Shown in pieces: positions 52,461 to 61,187 of a stretch of DNA of 64,000 nt; position 1 is the first letter of the stretch, and every line of letters starts with the position of its first letter. The position numbers were made by a program, and so were the translations under genes. The notes beneath the pieces were generated by a model. That model was not told the origin of the DNA. It was given only the letters and a program-made list of their open reading frames with translations, and made no database searches. This stretch comes from Sphingomonas sp. Leaf34. Lineage in GTDB: Bacteria; Pseudomonadota; Alphaproteobacteria; Sphingomonadales; Sphingomonadaceae. The stretch lies in the NCBI RefSeq assembly GCF_001421805.1, contig NZ_LMLC01000002.1, forward strand, positions 124,001 to 188,000. The letters are read 5' to 3'.

Positions 52461-53603
52461 GTGGCGACTGAGCCTGCTCACCTCGTTCACGGCATGGGCA
52501 CCGCGATGGAGGCGCCGACTTGGCCCGCGATCACCGCGGAGGAAGCCGCGGCGGTGATCGCACGTTTTCCGTCGGCGGGGCGGATGACCGGCCAGCACTG
52601 GCATTCCCCGCGGCCATTCTCCGCCGCGACGCTGGTACACACGACGCAGGGCGCGTTCCTGCTGAAACGCCATTCGCGCGGTGTTCGCACGACCGAGGGG
52701 CTCGCCGAGGAACATGCGTTCATCGCGCACCTTGCCGGCGCAGGCCTGGCGGTGCCCGAGGTGATGGTAACCGCGGACGGCGCGACGGCGGTGGCGAGCG
52801 TCGCATGGTCGTACGAACTGCACCGTGCGGCACCAGGCGCGGACCTGTACCGCGACAGCCTGTCGTGGACGCCGTTCGCGTCGCACGCGCATGCGCATGC
52901 CGCTGGGGTGGCGCTTGCGACGCTGCACGAGGCAGCACGCAGTTTCTCCGCACCGGCGCGTCGCGCTCAGCCGCTGGTGGCCAGCTTTACCATCCTCCCC
53001 GCCGCCGACCCGGTGGCCGCGGCCGAAACCTATGTCGCTGCACGCCCTGCTCTGGCGGCGTTTCTCGCACCGCGTCCTTGGCGACGCGAACTCGCCCGGC
53101 TGTTCGCCGCCTTGGGGCAGGGGCTCGCCCCGTTGCTCGCCGGGCAGGTCTCGCTGTGGACTCACAACGACTGGCATCCGTCCAACCTGCTCTGGGGGCG
53201 GGACGGCCGTGTCGAAACCGTGTTCGACTTTGGGCTCGCCGACCGCACCTGCGCGGTCCATGACATCGCTACCGCAATCGAGCGCACGGCTCTTCACTGG
53301 CTCGATCTGGGGCAGGGGACGGACGACATTGCCGATCCCGACGCGGCGCTGGCGCTGCTTGCCGGCTATGCCACGGTCGTACCGCTCGACGGTGAAGATA
53401 TCGCGGCAATCATCCGCCTCCTGCCGCTGGTCCACATAGAGTTCGCTCTGTCGGAGATCGATTATTTTACGGCGGTGGTCGAAGACGAGGACTCGGCCGC
53501 GCTCGCCTGGGACGGCTATCTGATCGGCCATGCCGCGTGGTTCCTGTCCGATCCGGGCCAAGGGCTTATCCGTGCGATCGAAGCTGGGGCTGCCTCGCGA
53601 TGA
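52461..53603 (+). CDS. APH/choline-kinase family phosphotransferase, possible thiamine kinase
   Basis: About 380 residues with the protein-kinase-like fold of aminoglycoside phosphotransferases. 'GAFLLKRHSRGVRTTEGL' supplies the ATP-binding Lys, 'LWTHNDWHPSNLLW' the catalytic loop (HNDxxxxN) and 'VFDFGLADRTCAVHDIA' the metal-binding Asp. Placed between a riboswitch-controlled TBDT and a PnuT-type permease, it probably phosphorylates imported thiamine, as ThiK/YcfN does, trapping it in the cell. GTG 52461 follows the TBDT stop by 1 bp; ATG 52494 is an alternative start. The true substrate is inferred from context. Confidence 0.82.
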   Translation: MATEPAHLVHGMGTAMEAPTWPAITAEEAAAVIARFPSAGRMTGQHWHSPRPFSAATLVHTTQGAFLLKRHSRGVRTTEGLAEEHAFIAHLAGAGLAVPEVMVTADGATAVASVAWSYELHRAAPGADLYRDSLSWTPFASHAHAHAAGVALATLHEAARSFSAPARRAQPLVASFTILPAADPVAAAETYVAARPALAAFLAPRPWRRELARLFAALGQGLAPLLAGQVSLWTHNDWHPSNLLWGRDGRVETVFDFGLADRTCAVHDIATAIERTALHWLDLGQGTDDIADPDAALALLAGYATVVPLDGEDIAAIIRLLPLVHIEFALSEIDYFTAVVEDEDSAALAWDGYLIGHAAWFLSDPGQGLIRAIEAGAASR

Positions 53604-54166
53604 CCGCGTTCGAGATCATCGCGGTCGCCGTCAGCGTTGCCGGCATCTGGCTGACAGCCACCCGTCGGATGCTGTGCTGGCCGGTCAACCTCATCGCCTG
53701 CGCGCTCTATTTTAAGCTGTTCCTCGAAGTCCGGCTCTACGCCGACATGGTGCTGCAGGCGCTGTTCGGATGCGCGATCCTGTACGGCTGGGCCGCCTGG
53801 CGCCGTGGCAAGGACGACGCTGGTGACGTCGTCGTCGCCCCACTACGTCCTGGGGACGCGCTCGCAGGTCTCGTCGCCGGCGCGCTTGGTGCGGTTGCGA
53901 TCGGCTCGTTCACGAGCCGCTACACCAATGCCGCGCTTCCGTGGATGGACGCCGGGCTCAGTAGCTTCAGCCTTGTCGCCCAATATTGGACCGCACGCCG
54001 CTACACCGCCAATTGGCTGCTCTGGATCGCCGTCGACATCCTCTATGTCGGGATGTTCATCGTCAAAGGCCTGATGCTGACCGCAGGGCTGTACGCGGCG
54101 ATGATCGGGCTCGCCGTGATCGGCTACCGCCGCTGGCGCAGCGCCGCGCGGTCCGCGTCAGCCTGA
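53600..54166 (+). CDS. pnuT: PnuC/PnuT-family vitamin transporter (probable thiamine permease)
   Basis: A 188-residue inner-membrane protein with six to seven hydrophobic segments. 'FEIIAVAVSVAGIWLTATRR', 'LCWPVNLIACALYF', 'ALFGCAILYGWAAWRRGK', 'SLVAQYWTARRYTANWLLWI' and 'YVGMFIVKGLMLTAGLY' follow the Pnu pattern (Trp-rich helices, WxxW-like segments). PnuC carries nicotinamide riboside and PnuT thiamine by facilitated diffusion driven by intracellular phosphorylation, which fits the kinase-like gene whose stop it overlaps (ATGA). The TPP riboswitch of the operon favours thiamine. Confidence 0.9.
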   Translation: MTAFEIIAVAVSVAGIWLTATRRMLCWPVNLIACALYFKLFLEVRLYADMVLQALFGCAILYGWAAWRRGKDDAGDVVVAPLRPGDALAGLVAGALGAVAIGSFTSRYTNAALPWMDAGLSSFSLVAQYWTARRYTANWLLWIAVDILYVGMFIVKGLMLTAGLYAAMIGLAVIGYRRWRSAARSASA

Positions 54167-54527
54167 TCTCGCATCGAAGCCCACGCAGTCGGCTCACCAG
54201 CGCTTCAGGCCGCCGAACAGGATCTCGTTGCGGCTCAGGCGCCTCTCTACGTTATTGGCACAGCCGTCGGCCAGTATCGGCACGGTCGTTCACGGCCTCC
54301 CCACGGAGGGGGGATTGGATCGCGCCTTTCCCACCAAGTGATCCTGACCCCTGGCGTTGGTCATTCCCAAATACCCCGGCAATGCCGGCCGATGCGAAAT
54401 CTGCGTAGTTCCCGAGGGTCTCCGCACGGCGACGCAGCCCGTAGACCGTTTTGGCAATGGCGCAGCGAGCTACCGAGCGATCGCAATTCGAGAGTCCGCT
54501 GTAACGCACGTCGACGGAGATCTTGCG
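54167..54527. other. Promoter region of the fermentation operon
   Basis: 361 bp containing the FixJ-like box at 54401. On the minus strand about 54193-54270 reads 'ILADGCANNVERRLSRNEIL' then 'FGGLKRW' and a stop, which looks like the C-terminal scrap of a lost gene. Nothing else was identified. Confidence 0.35.
54401..54416 (+). promoter_or_regulatory. FixJ-like box upstream of the quinone reductase operon
   Basis: CTGCGTAGTTCCCGAG, identical over 16 bases to a copy at 63939. It lies 111 bp before ATG 54528 and points toward it. The core is close to the FixJ-binding sequence known from rhizobial fixK promoters (GTAATTTCCC-like), recalled from literature. Confidence 0.65.
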
Positions 54528-55211
54528 ATGACGGTCAAGGACCATGTTTCGACAGGCGGCAGGCATGCGGTGATCCTGTGCCATCCCGACTCGTCTAGCT
54601 TCAATCATGCCATCGCGGACGCCTATTGCGACGCCGTCCGCGCGACAGGGCAGGCGGTCGTGCTGCGCGATCTCTATGCGATCGGGTTCGATCCGGTCCT
54701 GAAGGCTGAAGAGCGACCGACCCGCATCGCAGCCTCATACGGCCAAGATGTGCTCGACGAGATCGAGCGTATCAGGGGCTGCGACGTGTTCGTGCTGATC
54801 TATCCGATCTGGTTCGGGACCCCGCCGGCGATGCTCAAGGGCTATGTTGAACGCGTGTTCGGTGCAGGCGTGCAGCCCGACGCGGTGCAAGGGCGCGTCC
54901 GCACCGATCTTCTCGGTCGCAAGCGGCTGCTCAGTTTCTCAACCTCCGCCGCGAGCAAGGTCTGGCTAGACGAGCAAGGGCAGGGCCAGGGTCTCAACAG
55001 CGTGTTCGATCAGTATCTGGTCCATGCGTTCGGGATGCGATCGCAGGAGCATCGGCGCTTTGCGCATATCGTGCCGGGGCTGAGCGCGCGCTTCGCCGAT
55101 CAGTATCTGCGCGAGGTGGCGGTACAGGCGCGGCGGACCTGCGCGCAGATCGCGTTCGGCGACGAGGCACTGCTGGCCGACCCCGCCATCGTCACCCGGA
55201 TGGCGGGGTGA
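54528..55211 (+). CDS. NAD(P)H dehydrogenase (quinone), flavodoxin-like fold
   Basis: A 227-residue cytosolic flavoprotein of the NQO1/KefF/MdaB superfamily. 'VILCHPDSSSFNHAIADAY' is the phosphate-binding start of the fold, and 'DVFVLIYPIWFGTPPAMLKG' with 'YVERVF' is the characteristic flavin-binding segment. It would reduce quinones or other acceptors with NAD(P)H. CGGAGA precedes ATG 54528. It opens an operon with alcohol dehydrogenase, phosphoketolase and acetate kinase and sits behind a FixJ-like box, so it may recycle NADH when oxygen is low. Confidence 0.88.
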   Translation: MTVKDHVSTGGRHAVILCHPDSSSFNHAIADAYCDAVRATGQAVVLRDLYAIGFDPVLKAEERPTRIAASYGQDVLDEIERIRGCDVFVLIYPIWFGTPPAMLKGYVERVFGAGVQPDAVQGRVRTDLLGRKRLLSFSTSAASKVWLDEQGQGQGLNSVFDQYLVHAFGMRSQEHRRFAHIVPGLSARFADQYLREVAVQARRTCAQIAFGDEALLADPAIVTRMAG

Positions 55212-55237
55212 ATCCTCCGCATCTTCAAGGACAATCC

Positions 55238-56275
55238 ATGACCCATATGATGCACGCCGCCGTCGTCGAGGCGTTCGGCAAACCGTTGACCCTGCGCGAG
55301 TGGCCGGTGCCGAGCGCGGGGCCGGGGCAGATCCTCGTCAAGACCGAGGCGTGCGGGGTGTGTCACACCGACCTGCACGCCGCACGCGGCGACTGGCCGG
55401 TCAAACCGGTACCGCCGTTCATTCCCGGCCATGAGGGGATCGGGATCGTCGTCGAGGTCGGCGCGGGCGTGACGACCGTGAAGCGCGGCGACCGGGTCGG
55501 TGTGCCGTGGCTCTATTCCGCCTGCGGTCACTGCGAATACTGCTTGTCCGCCTGGGAGACGGTGTGCGCCGAGGCGCAATTCGGCGGTTATACGCGCAAT
55601 GGCGGGTTTGCGGAATATATCCTCGCGGACCCGAATTACGTCGCGCACATCCCCGTAGGCCTGTCCGCGGTCGAGGCGGCGCCGATCATCTGTGCGGGGA
55701 TCACCACGTATAAGGGCATCAAGGAGACCGCGGCACGGCCGGGCGAGTGGATCGCGATCTCAGGCGTCGGCGGGCTAGGGCATCTGGCGGTGCAATATGC
55801 CAAGGCGATGGGGTTGCGGGTCGCCGCGGTCGATGTCGACGCGGGCAAGCTCGCGCATGCCGAGGCGCTGGGCGCGGACCTGATGGTCGACGCGCGACAG
55901 TCCGTTGCGATCGCGGCGCTGAAGGACGGCACCGGCGGCGGCGCGCACGGCGTCCTGATCACCGCGCCGTCGCTGACCGCGTTCAACCAGGGCGTGGCGA
56001 TGACGCGCCGGCGTGGGACGTGCGTGCTCGTCGGCTTGCCGCCAGGCGACTTCCCGCTGCCGCTGTTCGACGTGGTGGCGAACTGCATCACCGTGCGCGG
56101 CTCGTTCGTCGGCACGCGCAAGGACATGGCCGAGGCGCTCGCCTTTGCCGCCGACGGCAAGGTCAAGGCGGATATCGAGGTGCAGCCGCTGTCGGCGATC
56201 AACGCCGTCTTCGACCGGCTCGAACACGGCCAAGTCGCGTCGCGCGTTGTCCTCGATTTCGGGAGCCAGACATGA
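55238..56275 (+). CDS. Zinc-dependent alcohol dehydrogenase (AdhP/AdhA type)
   Basis: A 345-residue medium-chain dehydrogenase. Catalytic-zinc residues lie in '[18 protein letters not shown]' and 'GHEGIG'; the structural zinc loop has all four cysteines ('[15 protein letters not shown]'); the NAD-binding loop is '[17 protein letters not shown]'. This branch is NAD-dependent ethanol/acetaldehyde dehydrogenase. In this operon it probably reduces acetaldehyde to ethanol or the reverse under low oxygen. ATG 55238 has CAAGGA upstream; the stop overlaps the phosphoketolase ATG (ATGA). Confidence 0.95.
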   Translation: MTHMMHAAVVEAFGKPLTLREWPVPSAGPGQILVKTEACGVCHTDLHAARGDWPVKPVPPFIPGHEGIGIVVEVGAGVTTVKRGDRVGVPWLYSACGHCEYCLSAWETVCAEAQFGGYTRNGGFAEYILADPNYVAHIPVGLSAVEAAPIICAGITTYKGIKETAARPGEWIAISGVGGLGHLAVQYAKAMGLRVAAVDVDAGKLAHAEALGADLMVDARQSVAIAALKDGTGGGAHGVLITAPSLTAFNQGVAMTRRRGTCVLVGLPPGDFPLPLFDVVANCITVRGSFVGTRKDMAEALAFAADGKVKADIEVQPLSAINAVFDRLEHGQVASRVVLDFGSQT

Positions 56276-58668
56276 GCGATCTGGCGACCCATTCGTCGGT
56301 CCCGGCACCGACCAGGGCTCACCCGCTTTCGCCCGACATGCTGCGCCGGATGGACGCCTATTGGCGCGCCGCGAGCTATCTGTCGGTCGGGCAGATCTAT
56401 CTGCGCGACAATGCGCTGCTCGAACGGCCGCTGACGATCGCCGACGTCAAGCCGCGGCTGCTCGGCCATTGGGGGACGACGCCGGGGCTGAATTTCCTCT
56501 ACGTCCATCTCAACCGGCTGATCGTCGAGCATGACCTCGACATGATCAACATCATCGGGCCGGGGCATGGCGGCCCCGGGCTGGTCGCGAACACCTATCT
56601 GGAGGGCTCGTACACCGAACGCTATCCGGCGATCGAGCGGAGCCGCAGCGGCATGCACCGGTTGTTCCGGCAATTCTCGTGGCCGGGCGGGATCCCGAGC
56701 CATGTCGCACCCGAGACGCCGGGATCGATCCATGAGGGCGGCGAGCTCGGCTATTCGCTGGCGCATGCCTATGGCGCGGCGTTCGACAATCCGGACCTGC
56801 TGGTCGCGTGCGTGGTCGGCGACGGCGAGGCGGAGACGGGCGCGCTAGCGGCGAGCTGGCACTCGAACAAGTTCCTGAACCCCGCGCGCGACGGCGCGGT
56901 GCTGCCGATTCTGCACCTCAACGGCTTCAAGATCGCCAACCCGACGATCCTGGCGCGGATCGACGGGCATGAGCTCGACGCGTTGCTGCGCGGCTATGGG
57001 CATGAGCCCTATTATGTCGGGGGTAGCGATCCCGCCGCCGTCCACCAGCAGCTCGCCGCGGCGCTCGACAAGGCGCTGGCGCGGATCCAGGCGATCCAGG
57101 CCGCGGCGCGCGTGCCGGGCGCGACGCCGGCGCGGCCGCGCTGGCCGATGATCGTGTTCCGCACGCCCAAGGGGTGGACCGGGCCGAAGATCGTCGACGG
57201 CAAGCCGGTCGAGGGCACATGGCGCGCGCACCAGGTGCCGATCGCGGATTTCAAGGATCCCGAGCATCTGCGCCAGCTCGAGGAGTGGATGCGCAGCTAT
57301 CGCCCCGAGGAGCTGTTCGACGCGTCGGGCAAGTTCCTCGCAGAGTATGCGTCGCTCGCGCCGACCGGGCATCGGCGGATGGGATCGAACCCGCATGCCA
57401 ATGGCGGCGAGCTGATGGTGCCGCTGTCACTGCCCGATTTCCGGGCGTATGCGGTGCCGGTCGAGGCACCGGGCCAGGTGAAGGCCGAGGCGACGCGCGT
57501 GCTCGGCCGCTATCTGCGCGACGTGATGAAGCTCAACCTGGCGACGGTGAATTTTCGCCTCTTCGGTCCGGACGAGACCGCATCGAACCGGCTCGCCGAC
57601 GTGTACGACGTGTCGGGCAAGGTCTGGATGGCGGAGGTCGAGCCGGTCGACGAGCATCTCGGCCCCGATGGCCGGGTGATGGAGGTGCTGAGCGAGCATC
57701 TGTGCCAGGGCTGGCTCGAGGGATATCTGCTGACCGGGCGGCACGGGCTGTTCTCGTGTTACGAGGCGTTCGTCCACATCGTCGATTCGATGGTCAACCA
57801 GCATGCGAAATGGCTGAAGGTCACGCGCGGCATCCCGTGGCGGCGGCCGATCGCGTCGCTCAACTATCTGCTGACCTCGCATGTCTGGCGGCAGGATCAT
57901 AACGGGCTGTCGCACCAGGATCCGGGGTTCATCGATCATGTCGCGAACAAGACCGCCGACGTCGCGCGGATCTATCTGCCGCCAGATGCGAACTGCCTGT
58001 TGTCGGTCGGCGATCACTGCCTGCGCAGCCGCGGCTATGTGAACGTGATCGTCGCGGGCAAGCAGCCCGAATGGCAATGGCTCGGGATCGACGCGGCTGT
58101 CCGACACTGCACCGCGGGCGCGGGGATCTGGGACTGGGCGGGCGACGATGCCGACCCCGACGTGGTGATGGCCTGTGCGGGCGACGTGCCGACGCTCGAG
58201 ACGCTGGCGGCGGTGACGATGCTGCGGGCCTATGTGCCGGACATCCGGATTCGGGTGGTGAACGTCGTCGACCTGATGGTGCTGCAACCGCGATCCGAGC
58301 ATACGCACGGGCTCGACGCGCGCGAGTTCGATGCGCTGTTCACGACCGACAAGCCGGTGATCTTCGCGTTCCACGGCTATCCGGCGATGATCCACAAGCT
58401 GACCTATCGACGCACCAACCATGCGAACATCCATGTCCGCGGCTATAAGGAGATGGGCACGACGACGACGCCGTTCGACATGGTCGTGCTGAACGATCTC
58501 GATCGCTACCGGTTGGCGCTCGACGCGATCGAGCGGATTCCGCGGCTGCGCGATCATGTTCCGCGCGAGACCGCGCGCTATTGGACGACGATGGAGCGGC
58601 ACAAGCTGCATATCGCCGAAGAGGGCGACGATCTGCCGGAGGTGCGTGACTGGCAATGGTCGCGCTAG
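56272..58668 (+). CDS. xfp: Phosphoketolase (xylulose-5-P / fructose-6-P)
   Basis: A 798-residue thiamine-diphosphate enzyme that splits xylulose 5-phosphate or fructose 6-phosphate with phosphate to acetyl phosphate plus glyceraldehyde 3-phosphate or erythrose 4-phosphate. '[20 protein letters not shown]', '[19 protein letters not shown]', the ThDP-binding '[20 protein letters not shown]', '[10 protein letters not shown]' and '[20 protein letters not shown]' are family signatures; length is normal. It overlaps both neighbours (ATGA with adh, 13 bp with ackA), so the acetyl phosphate is likely passed to acetate kinase for ATP. Confidence 0.97.
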   Translation: MSDLATHSSVPAPTRAHPLSPDMLRRMDAYWRAASYLSVGQIYLRDNALLERPLTIADVKPRLLGHWGTTPGLNFLYVHLNRLIVEHDLDMINIIGPGHGGPGLVANTYLEGSYTERYPAIERSRSGMHRLFRQFSWPGGIPSHVAPETPGSIHEGGELGYSLAHAYGAAFDNPDLLVACVVGDGEAETGALAASWHSNKFLNPARDGAVLPILHLNGFKIANPTILARIDGHELDALLRGYGHEPYYVGGSDPAAVHQQLAAALDKALARIQAIQAAARVPGATPARPRWPMIVFRTPKGWTGPKIVDGKPVEGTWRAHQVPIADFKDPEHLRQLEEWMRSYRPEELFDASGKFLAEYASLAPTGHRRMGSNPHANGGELMVPLSLPDFRAYAVPVEAPGQVKAEATRVLGRYLRDVMKLNLATVNFRLFGPDETASNRLADVYDVSGKVWMAEVEPVDEHLGPDGRVMEVLSEHLCQGWLEGYLLTGRHGLFSCYEAFVHIVDSMVNQHAKWLKVTRGIPWRRPIASLNYLLTSHVWRQDHNGLSHQDPGFIDHVANKTADVARIYLPPDANCLLSVGDHCLRSRGYVNVIVAGKQPEWQWLGIDAAVRHCTAGAGIWDWAGDDADPDVVMACAGDVPTLETLAAVTMLRAYVPDIRIRVVNVVDLMVLQPRSEHTHGLDAREFDALFTTDKPVIFAFHGYPAMIHKLTYRRTNHANIHVRGYKEMGTTTTPFDMVVLNDLDRYRLALDAIERIPRLRDHVPRETARYWTTMERHKLHIAEEGDDLPEVRDWQWSR

Positions 58669-59684
58669 TGGCGGGCGCGGTCGTTCTGGCGCTCAACAGC
58701 GGGTCGTCGTCGCTGAAATATGGGCTGTACGCGGTCGACGAGGCGGCAGTCCTGCTGGTTGGCGGGACGATCGAGACGACCGACGACCATGGCCATGTCT
58801 TCGACGCGATCGAGAAGACGGTGCAGGGGTGGCCGGCACCGACGGTAATCGGCCACCGGATCGTACATGGCGGGCCGCACCGCGACGCGCATTGCCGGAT
58901 CGACGATGCGGTGATGGCGGATCTCGCGACGGCGTGCGCGTTCGCACCGCTGCACGGGCCGGCGTCCCTCGCGCTGATCCGCGCGGCGGCGGCGCGCTAT
59001 CCGGGGGTGCCGCAGGTCGCGTGTTTCGATACCGCGTTCCATGCGGGGATGCCCGATATCGCCACGACGCTGCCGATCCCGCGCGCCTACCAGGCAAGCG
59101 GGATCCGTCGCTATGGCTTCCATGGGATGTCGTGCGAGTCGATCGTGAGCCAGCTCGGCGGCGAGCTGCCCGCGCGGCTGGTGATCGCGCATCTCGGCAA
59201 TGGCGCGAGCGTGACGGCGGTGCGCGATGGCCGGTCGATCGACACCAGCATGGGGCTGACCCCGGCCGGCGGCGTGATGATGGCGACGCGGACGGGCGAT
59301 CTCGATCCGGGCGTGCTGCTGCACCTGTTGCGCGAGACGGGGCTGGACGCACCTTCGCTGGCGACGCTGGTCGATCATGCATCGGGCATGGCCGGGATTT
59401 CGGGTGTGTCGGGGGACATGCGAATTCTGCGCGCCGCCGCGACCGATGAGGCCGACCTCGCGATCCGCATGTTCGAGCGATCGGTGTGCAAGCAGATCGC
59501 AGCGATGATCGCCTCGCTCGGGGGTGCGGACATGCTCGTGCTGACCGGCGGAATCGGCGAGCATGACGCGCCGACGGCGCGCGCGATCCGGGCGGGGCTG
59601 GCATGGGTGCCGGGGTTGGACATCCGGATACTGCCCTCGCAGGAGGATGTGCAGATCGCGCGTCACGCCGCCACGCTCGCCTGA
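58656..59684 (+). CDS. ackA: Acetate kinase (short form)
   Basis: A 342-residue enzyme converting acetyl phosphate and ADP to acetate and ATP. '[15 protein letters not shown]', '[15 protein letters not shown]', '[16 protein letters not shown]', '[13 protein letters not shown]', '[20 protein letters not shown]' and '[20 protein letters not shown]' cover the ASKHA-fold active site; '[17 protein letters not shown]' closes it. It is about 55 residues shorter than typical AckA. ATG 58656 lies inside xfp; GTG 58671 is a possible alternative. No phosphotransacetylase gene is present, consistent with acetyl phosphate coming from phosphoketolase. Confidence 0.95.
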   Translation: MVALVAGAVVLALNSGSSSLKYGLYAVDEAAVLLVGGTIETTDDHGHVFDAIEKTVQGWPAPTVIGHRIVHGGPHRDAHCRIDDAVMADLATACAFAPLHGPASLALIRAAAARYPGVPQVACFDTAFHAGMPDIATTLPIPRAYQASGIRRYGFHGMSCESIVSQLGGELPARLVIAHLGNGASVTAVRDGRSIDTSMGLTPAGGVMMATRTGDLDPGVLLHLLRETGLDAPSLATLVDHASGMAGISGVSGDMRILRAAATDEADLAIRMFERSVCKQIAAMIASLGGADMLVLTGGIGEHDAPTARAIRAGLAWVPGLDIRILPSQEDVQIARHAATLA

Positions 59685-59697
59685 CGCAACGCGGGGA

Positions 59698-59712
59698 TTA
59701 CGTGTTTTCCGA
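59698..59712 (+). promoter_or_regulatory. Weak FixJ-like box downstream of ackA
   Basis: TTACGTGTTTTCCGA matches the strong boxes at 10 of 15 positions and lies about 100 bp before ATG 59814, upstream of the FNR-like site. A weaker or degenerate copy. Confidence 0.35.
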
Positions 59713-59745
59713 TGCCCGACTCCGTGGCCGGCTCGCGATATTGTC

Positions 59746-59759
59746 TTGATGTGGATCAG
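59746..59759 (+). promoter_or_regulatory. FNR/FixK-like anaerobox
   Basis: TTGATGTGGATCAG differs from the consensus TTGAT-N4-ATCAA at the last base only. It lies 54 bp before ATG 59814. FNR/FixK-type regulators bind such sites under low oxygen. No fnr or fixK gene is in the window. Confidence 0.6.
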
Positions 59760-59813
59760 CTCTCCAGACCCCGCATCGTGCGGCAGCGGGCGCGGACCAG
59801 CGGGGAATTTGCG

Positions 59814-60089
59814 ATGAACGCCGTCCAGACCGAGATGCTCTATGTCCAGCGCCGCCTCGCTGCCACGCGCGCGATGGCCGATGCGGCGGCAGGGCCGTGT
59901 GCGCGCGCCGCACACGAGACGCTCGCGCGGTTGTACGCCGCTCGTCTCAGCGCACTCGCCGCTGCGGTGCCATGCCTGATCGCCGAGCCTGCGGTCGCGC
60001 CCCCGCGCCGCGCGGTCTTGCCGGTCTTGGCACCGGCGTTGCGCCGCGGGGCGCCGCGGGCTCGTTTGACGCTGAAGCTCGCCAGCTGA
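59814..60089 (+). CDS. Small hypothetical protein (91 aa) behind an FNR-like site
   Basis: ATG 59814 with GGGGAA upstream. The N-terminal half is helical and Ala-rich ('EMLYVQRRLAATRAMADAAA', 'AAHETLARLYAARLSALAAA'), the C-terminal half basic and Pro-rich ('PPRRAVLPVLAPALRRGAPR'). No known domain or signal peptide. Its position between ackA and the FixLJ genes and the anaerobox upstream suggest expression at low oxygen. Confidence 0.6.
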   Translation: MNAVQTEMLYVQRRLAATRAMADAAAGPCARAAHETLARLYAARLSALAAAVPCLIAEPAVAPPRRAVLPVLAPALRRGAPRARLTLKLAS

Positions 60090-60090
60090 T

Positions 60091-60483
60091 CTAGCCTCCG
60101 GGCCTGCGACCCGCGATCGAAGCGGCGATTGCGGTGAGGAGGGGGGCGTCGCCCGCGGCGCGGTCGAGCAGGCGGTCGCCATTGCGTTCGGCCGCGTGGA
60201 CCAGCGCGGGCGCGGGGGCGGTGCCGAGCAGGATCGCGCCGCCACGCCACCCCGATCGTCGCATCGCGTGGAGCGTGTCCATGCCACTGCCGCCGATATC
60301 GACGACTATGCAGGCGACCGCGCGCGAGCGGGGATCGGCGAGCAGCGCCGCGCCGGTCGCGTAGGAGCGCACGTCATAGCGTTCGGAGAGCAGCATGATC
60401 TGGCGTGCGCGGCGGAGCGCGGGATCGCCATCGACCAGCGAAACGGCGATGCCGTCATGCGGCGGGGTTGGATGGTGGATCAT
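60091..60483 (-). CDS. Single-domain receiver-like protein, degenerate (FixT-like candidate)
   Basis: A 130-residue protein with only a receiver fold. 'VSLVDGDPALRRARQIML' resembles the start of FixJ-type receivers, and a candidate phospho-acceptor Asp is kept ('CIVVDIGGSGMDTL'). The conserved Lys-Pro near the end is replaced (aligned segment 'LLDRAAGDAP') and the switch Thr is displaced ('ILLGTAPAP'). Phosphorylation signalling is thus doubtful. In Sinorhizobium and Caulobacter the receiver-like FixT inhibits FixL, and this gene lies just downstream of fixLJ, so an anti-kinase role is a reasonable guess. ATG 60483 has AAGGA upstream. Confidence 0.7.
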   Translation of the reverse strand: MIHHPTPPHDGIAVSLVDGDPALRRARQIMLLSERYDVRSYATGAALLADPRSRAVACIVVDIGGSGMDTLHAMRRSGWRGGAILLGTAPAPALVHAAERNGDRLLDRAAGDAPLLTAIAASIAGRRPGG

Positions 60484-60551
60484 CAGGCGTCCTTGTCGGA
60501 CCCTGGATGCCATGCGTGTCCGCAGTCGTCTGTACGTAGTAGGCGAGGGTC

Positions 60552-61187
60552 TCAGCCCGGGTCGACAGGGTCGTCGCCCAACCCCGCCGCAAACGCGATG
60601 CGGAGGACGTCCGACAGGCTGCGTGCGGCCAGCTTGTCCATCAGGTTGGCGCGGTGGACTTCGACCGTGCGCGTGGCGATGTCGAGGTCGAACGCGATCA
60701 GCTTGTTCGGACGGCCGAGCACCATGCCGTCGAGCACGTCGCGTTCGCGCGGGGTGAGCGCGGCGAGCCTGATGCGCGCCTCGACCGCGGCGAGCTGCTC
60801 CCGGTTCGTCCGTGCGGCGTGTGCGAGCGCGGTCTCGATCGCGGCGAGCAAGGCGGTGCGTTCGAACGGCTTTTCAAGAAACTCGATCGCGCCTGCCTTG
60901 ATCGCGCGGACCGCCAGCGTGACGTCGCCGTGCCCGGTCAGCATGATCACCGGCAGCGTGATGCCCGACTGGGCGAGCCGCGCCTGGACCTCCAGTCCGT
61001 CGAGATCGGGCATTCGGACGTCGAGCAGCACGCAACCACGAGTCTCGCGCGTGACCGCCTTCAGGAACGGCGTGCCGGCGGGATAGGTGCGGACCGCGTA
61101 GCCGCCCTTGCGCAGAAGGAAGCCGATAGACTGGCGGATCGCCTCGTCGTCGTCGACGATATGGACGATGCGGGTCGGATCAGTCAC
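60552..61187 (-). CDS. fixJ: FixJ-family response regulator
   Basis: A 211-residue two-component regulator. The receiver domain (about 5-120) has the acidic pair 'IVDDDEAIRQS', phospho-acceptor D56 ('LLDVRMPDLDGLE'), T84 ('MLTGHGD') and K106 ('FLEKPFER'). The C-terminal LuxR/FixJ helix-turn-helix (about 140-205) contains 'ALTPRERDVLDGMVLGRPNK' and 'TRTVEVHRANLMDKLAARSL'. Its ATG overlaps the sensor kinase stop (ATGA). The kinase is of haem-FixL type, so the pair should report oxygen. The boxes at 54401, 63915 and 63939 are candidate binding sites. Confidence 0.93.
   Translation of the reverse strand: MTDPTRIVHIVDDDEAIRQSIGFLLRKGGYAVRTYPAGTPFLKAVTRETRGCVLLDVRMPDLDGLEVQARLAQSGITLPVIMLTGHGDVTLAVRAIKAGAIEFLEKPFERTALLAAIETALAHAARTNREQLAAVEARIRLAALTPRERDVLDGMVLGRPNKLIAFDLDIATRTVEVHRANLMDKLAARSLSDVLRIAFAAGLGDDPVDPG

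Noticed and set aside
55747..56271. Open frame extending the phosphoketolase gene 175 codons upstream.
   Set aside because: It runs through the alcohol dehydrogenase gene in another frame and is Arg-rich; the conserved phosphoketolase N-terminus begins at ATG 56272.
60531..60546. TACGTAGTAGGCGAG between fixJ and the receiver gene as a FixJ-like box.
   Set aside because: It matches 11 of 16 positions but lacks the TTCCC half and points away from both adjacent genes' starts.
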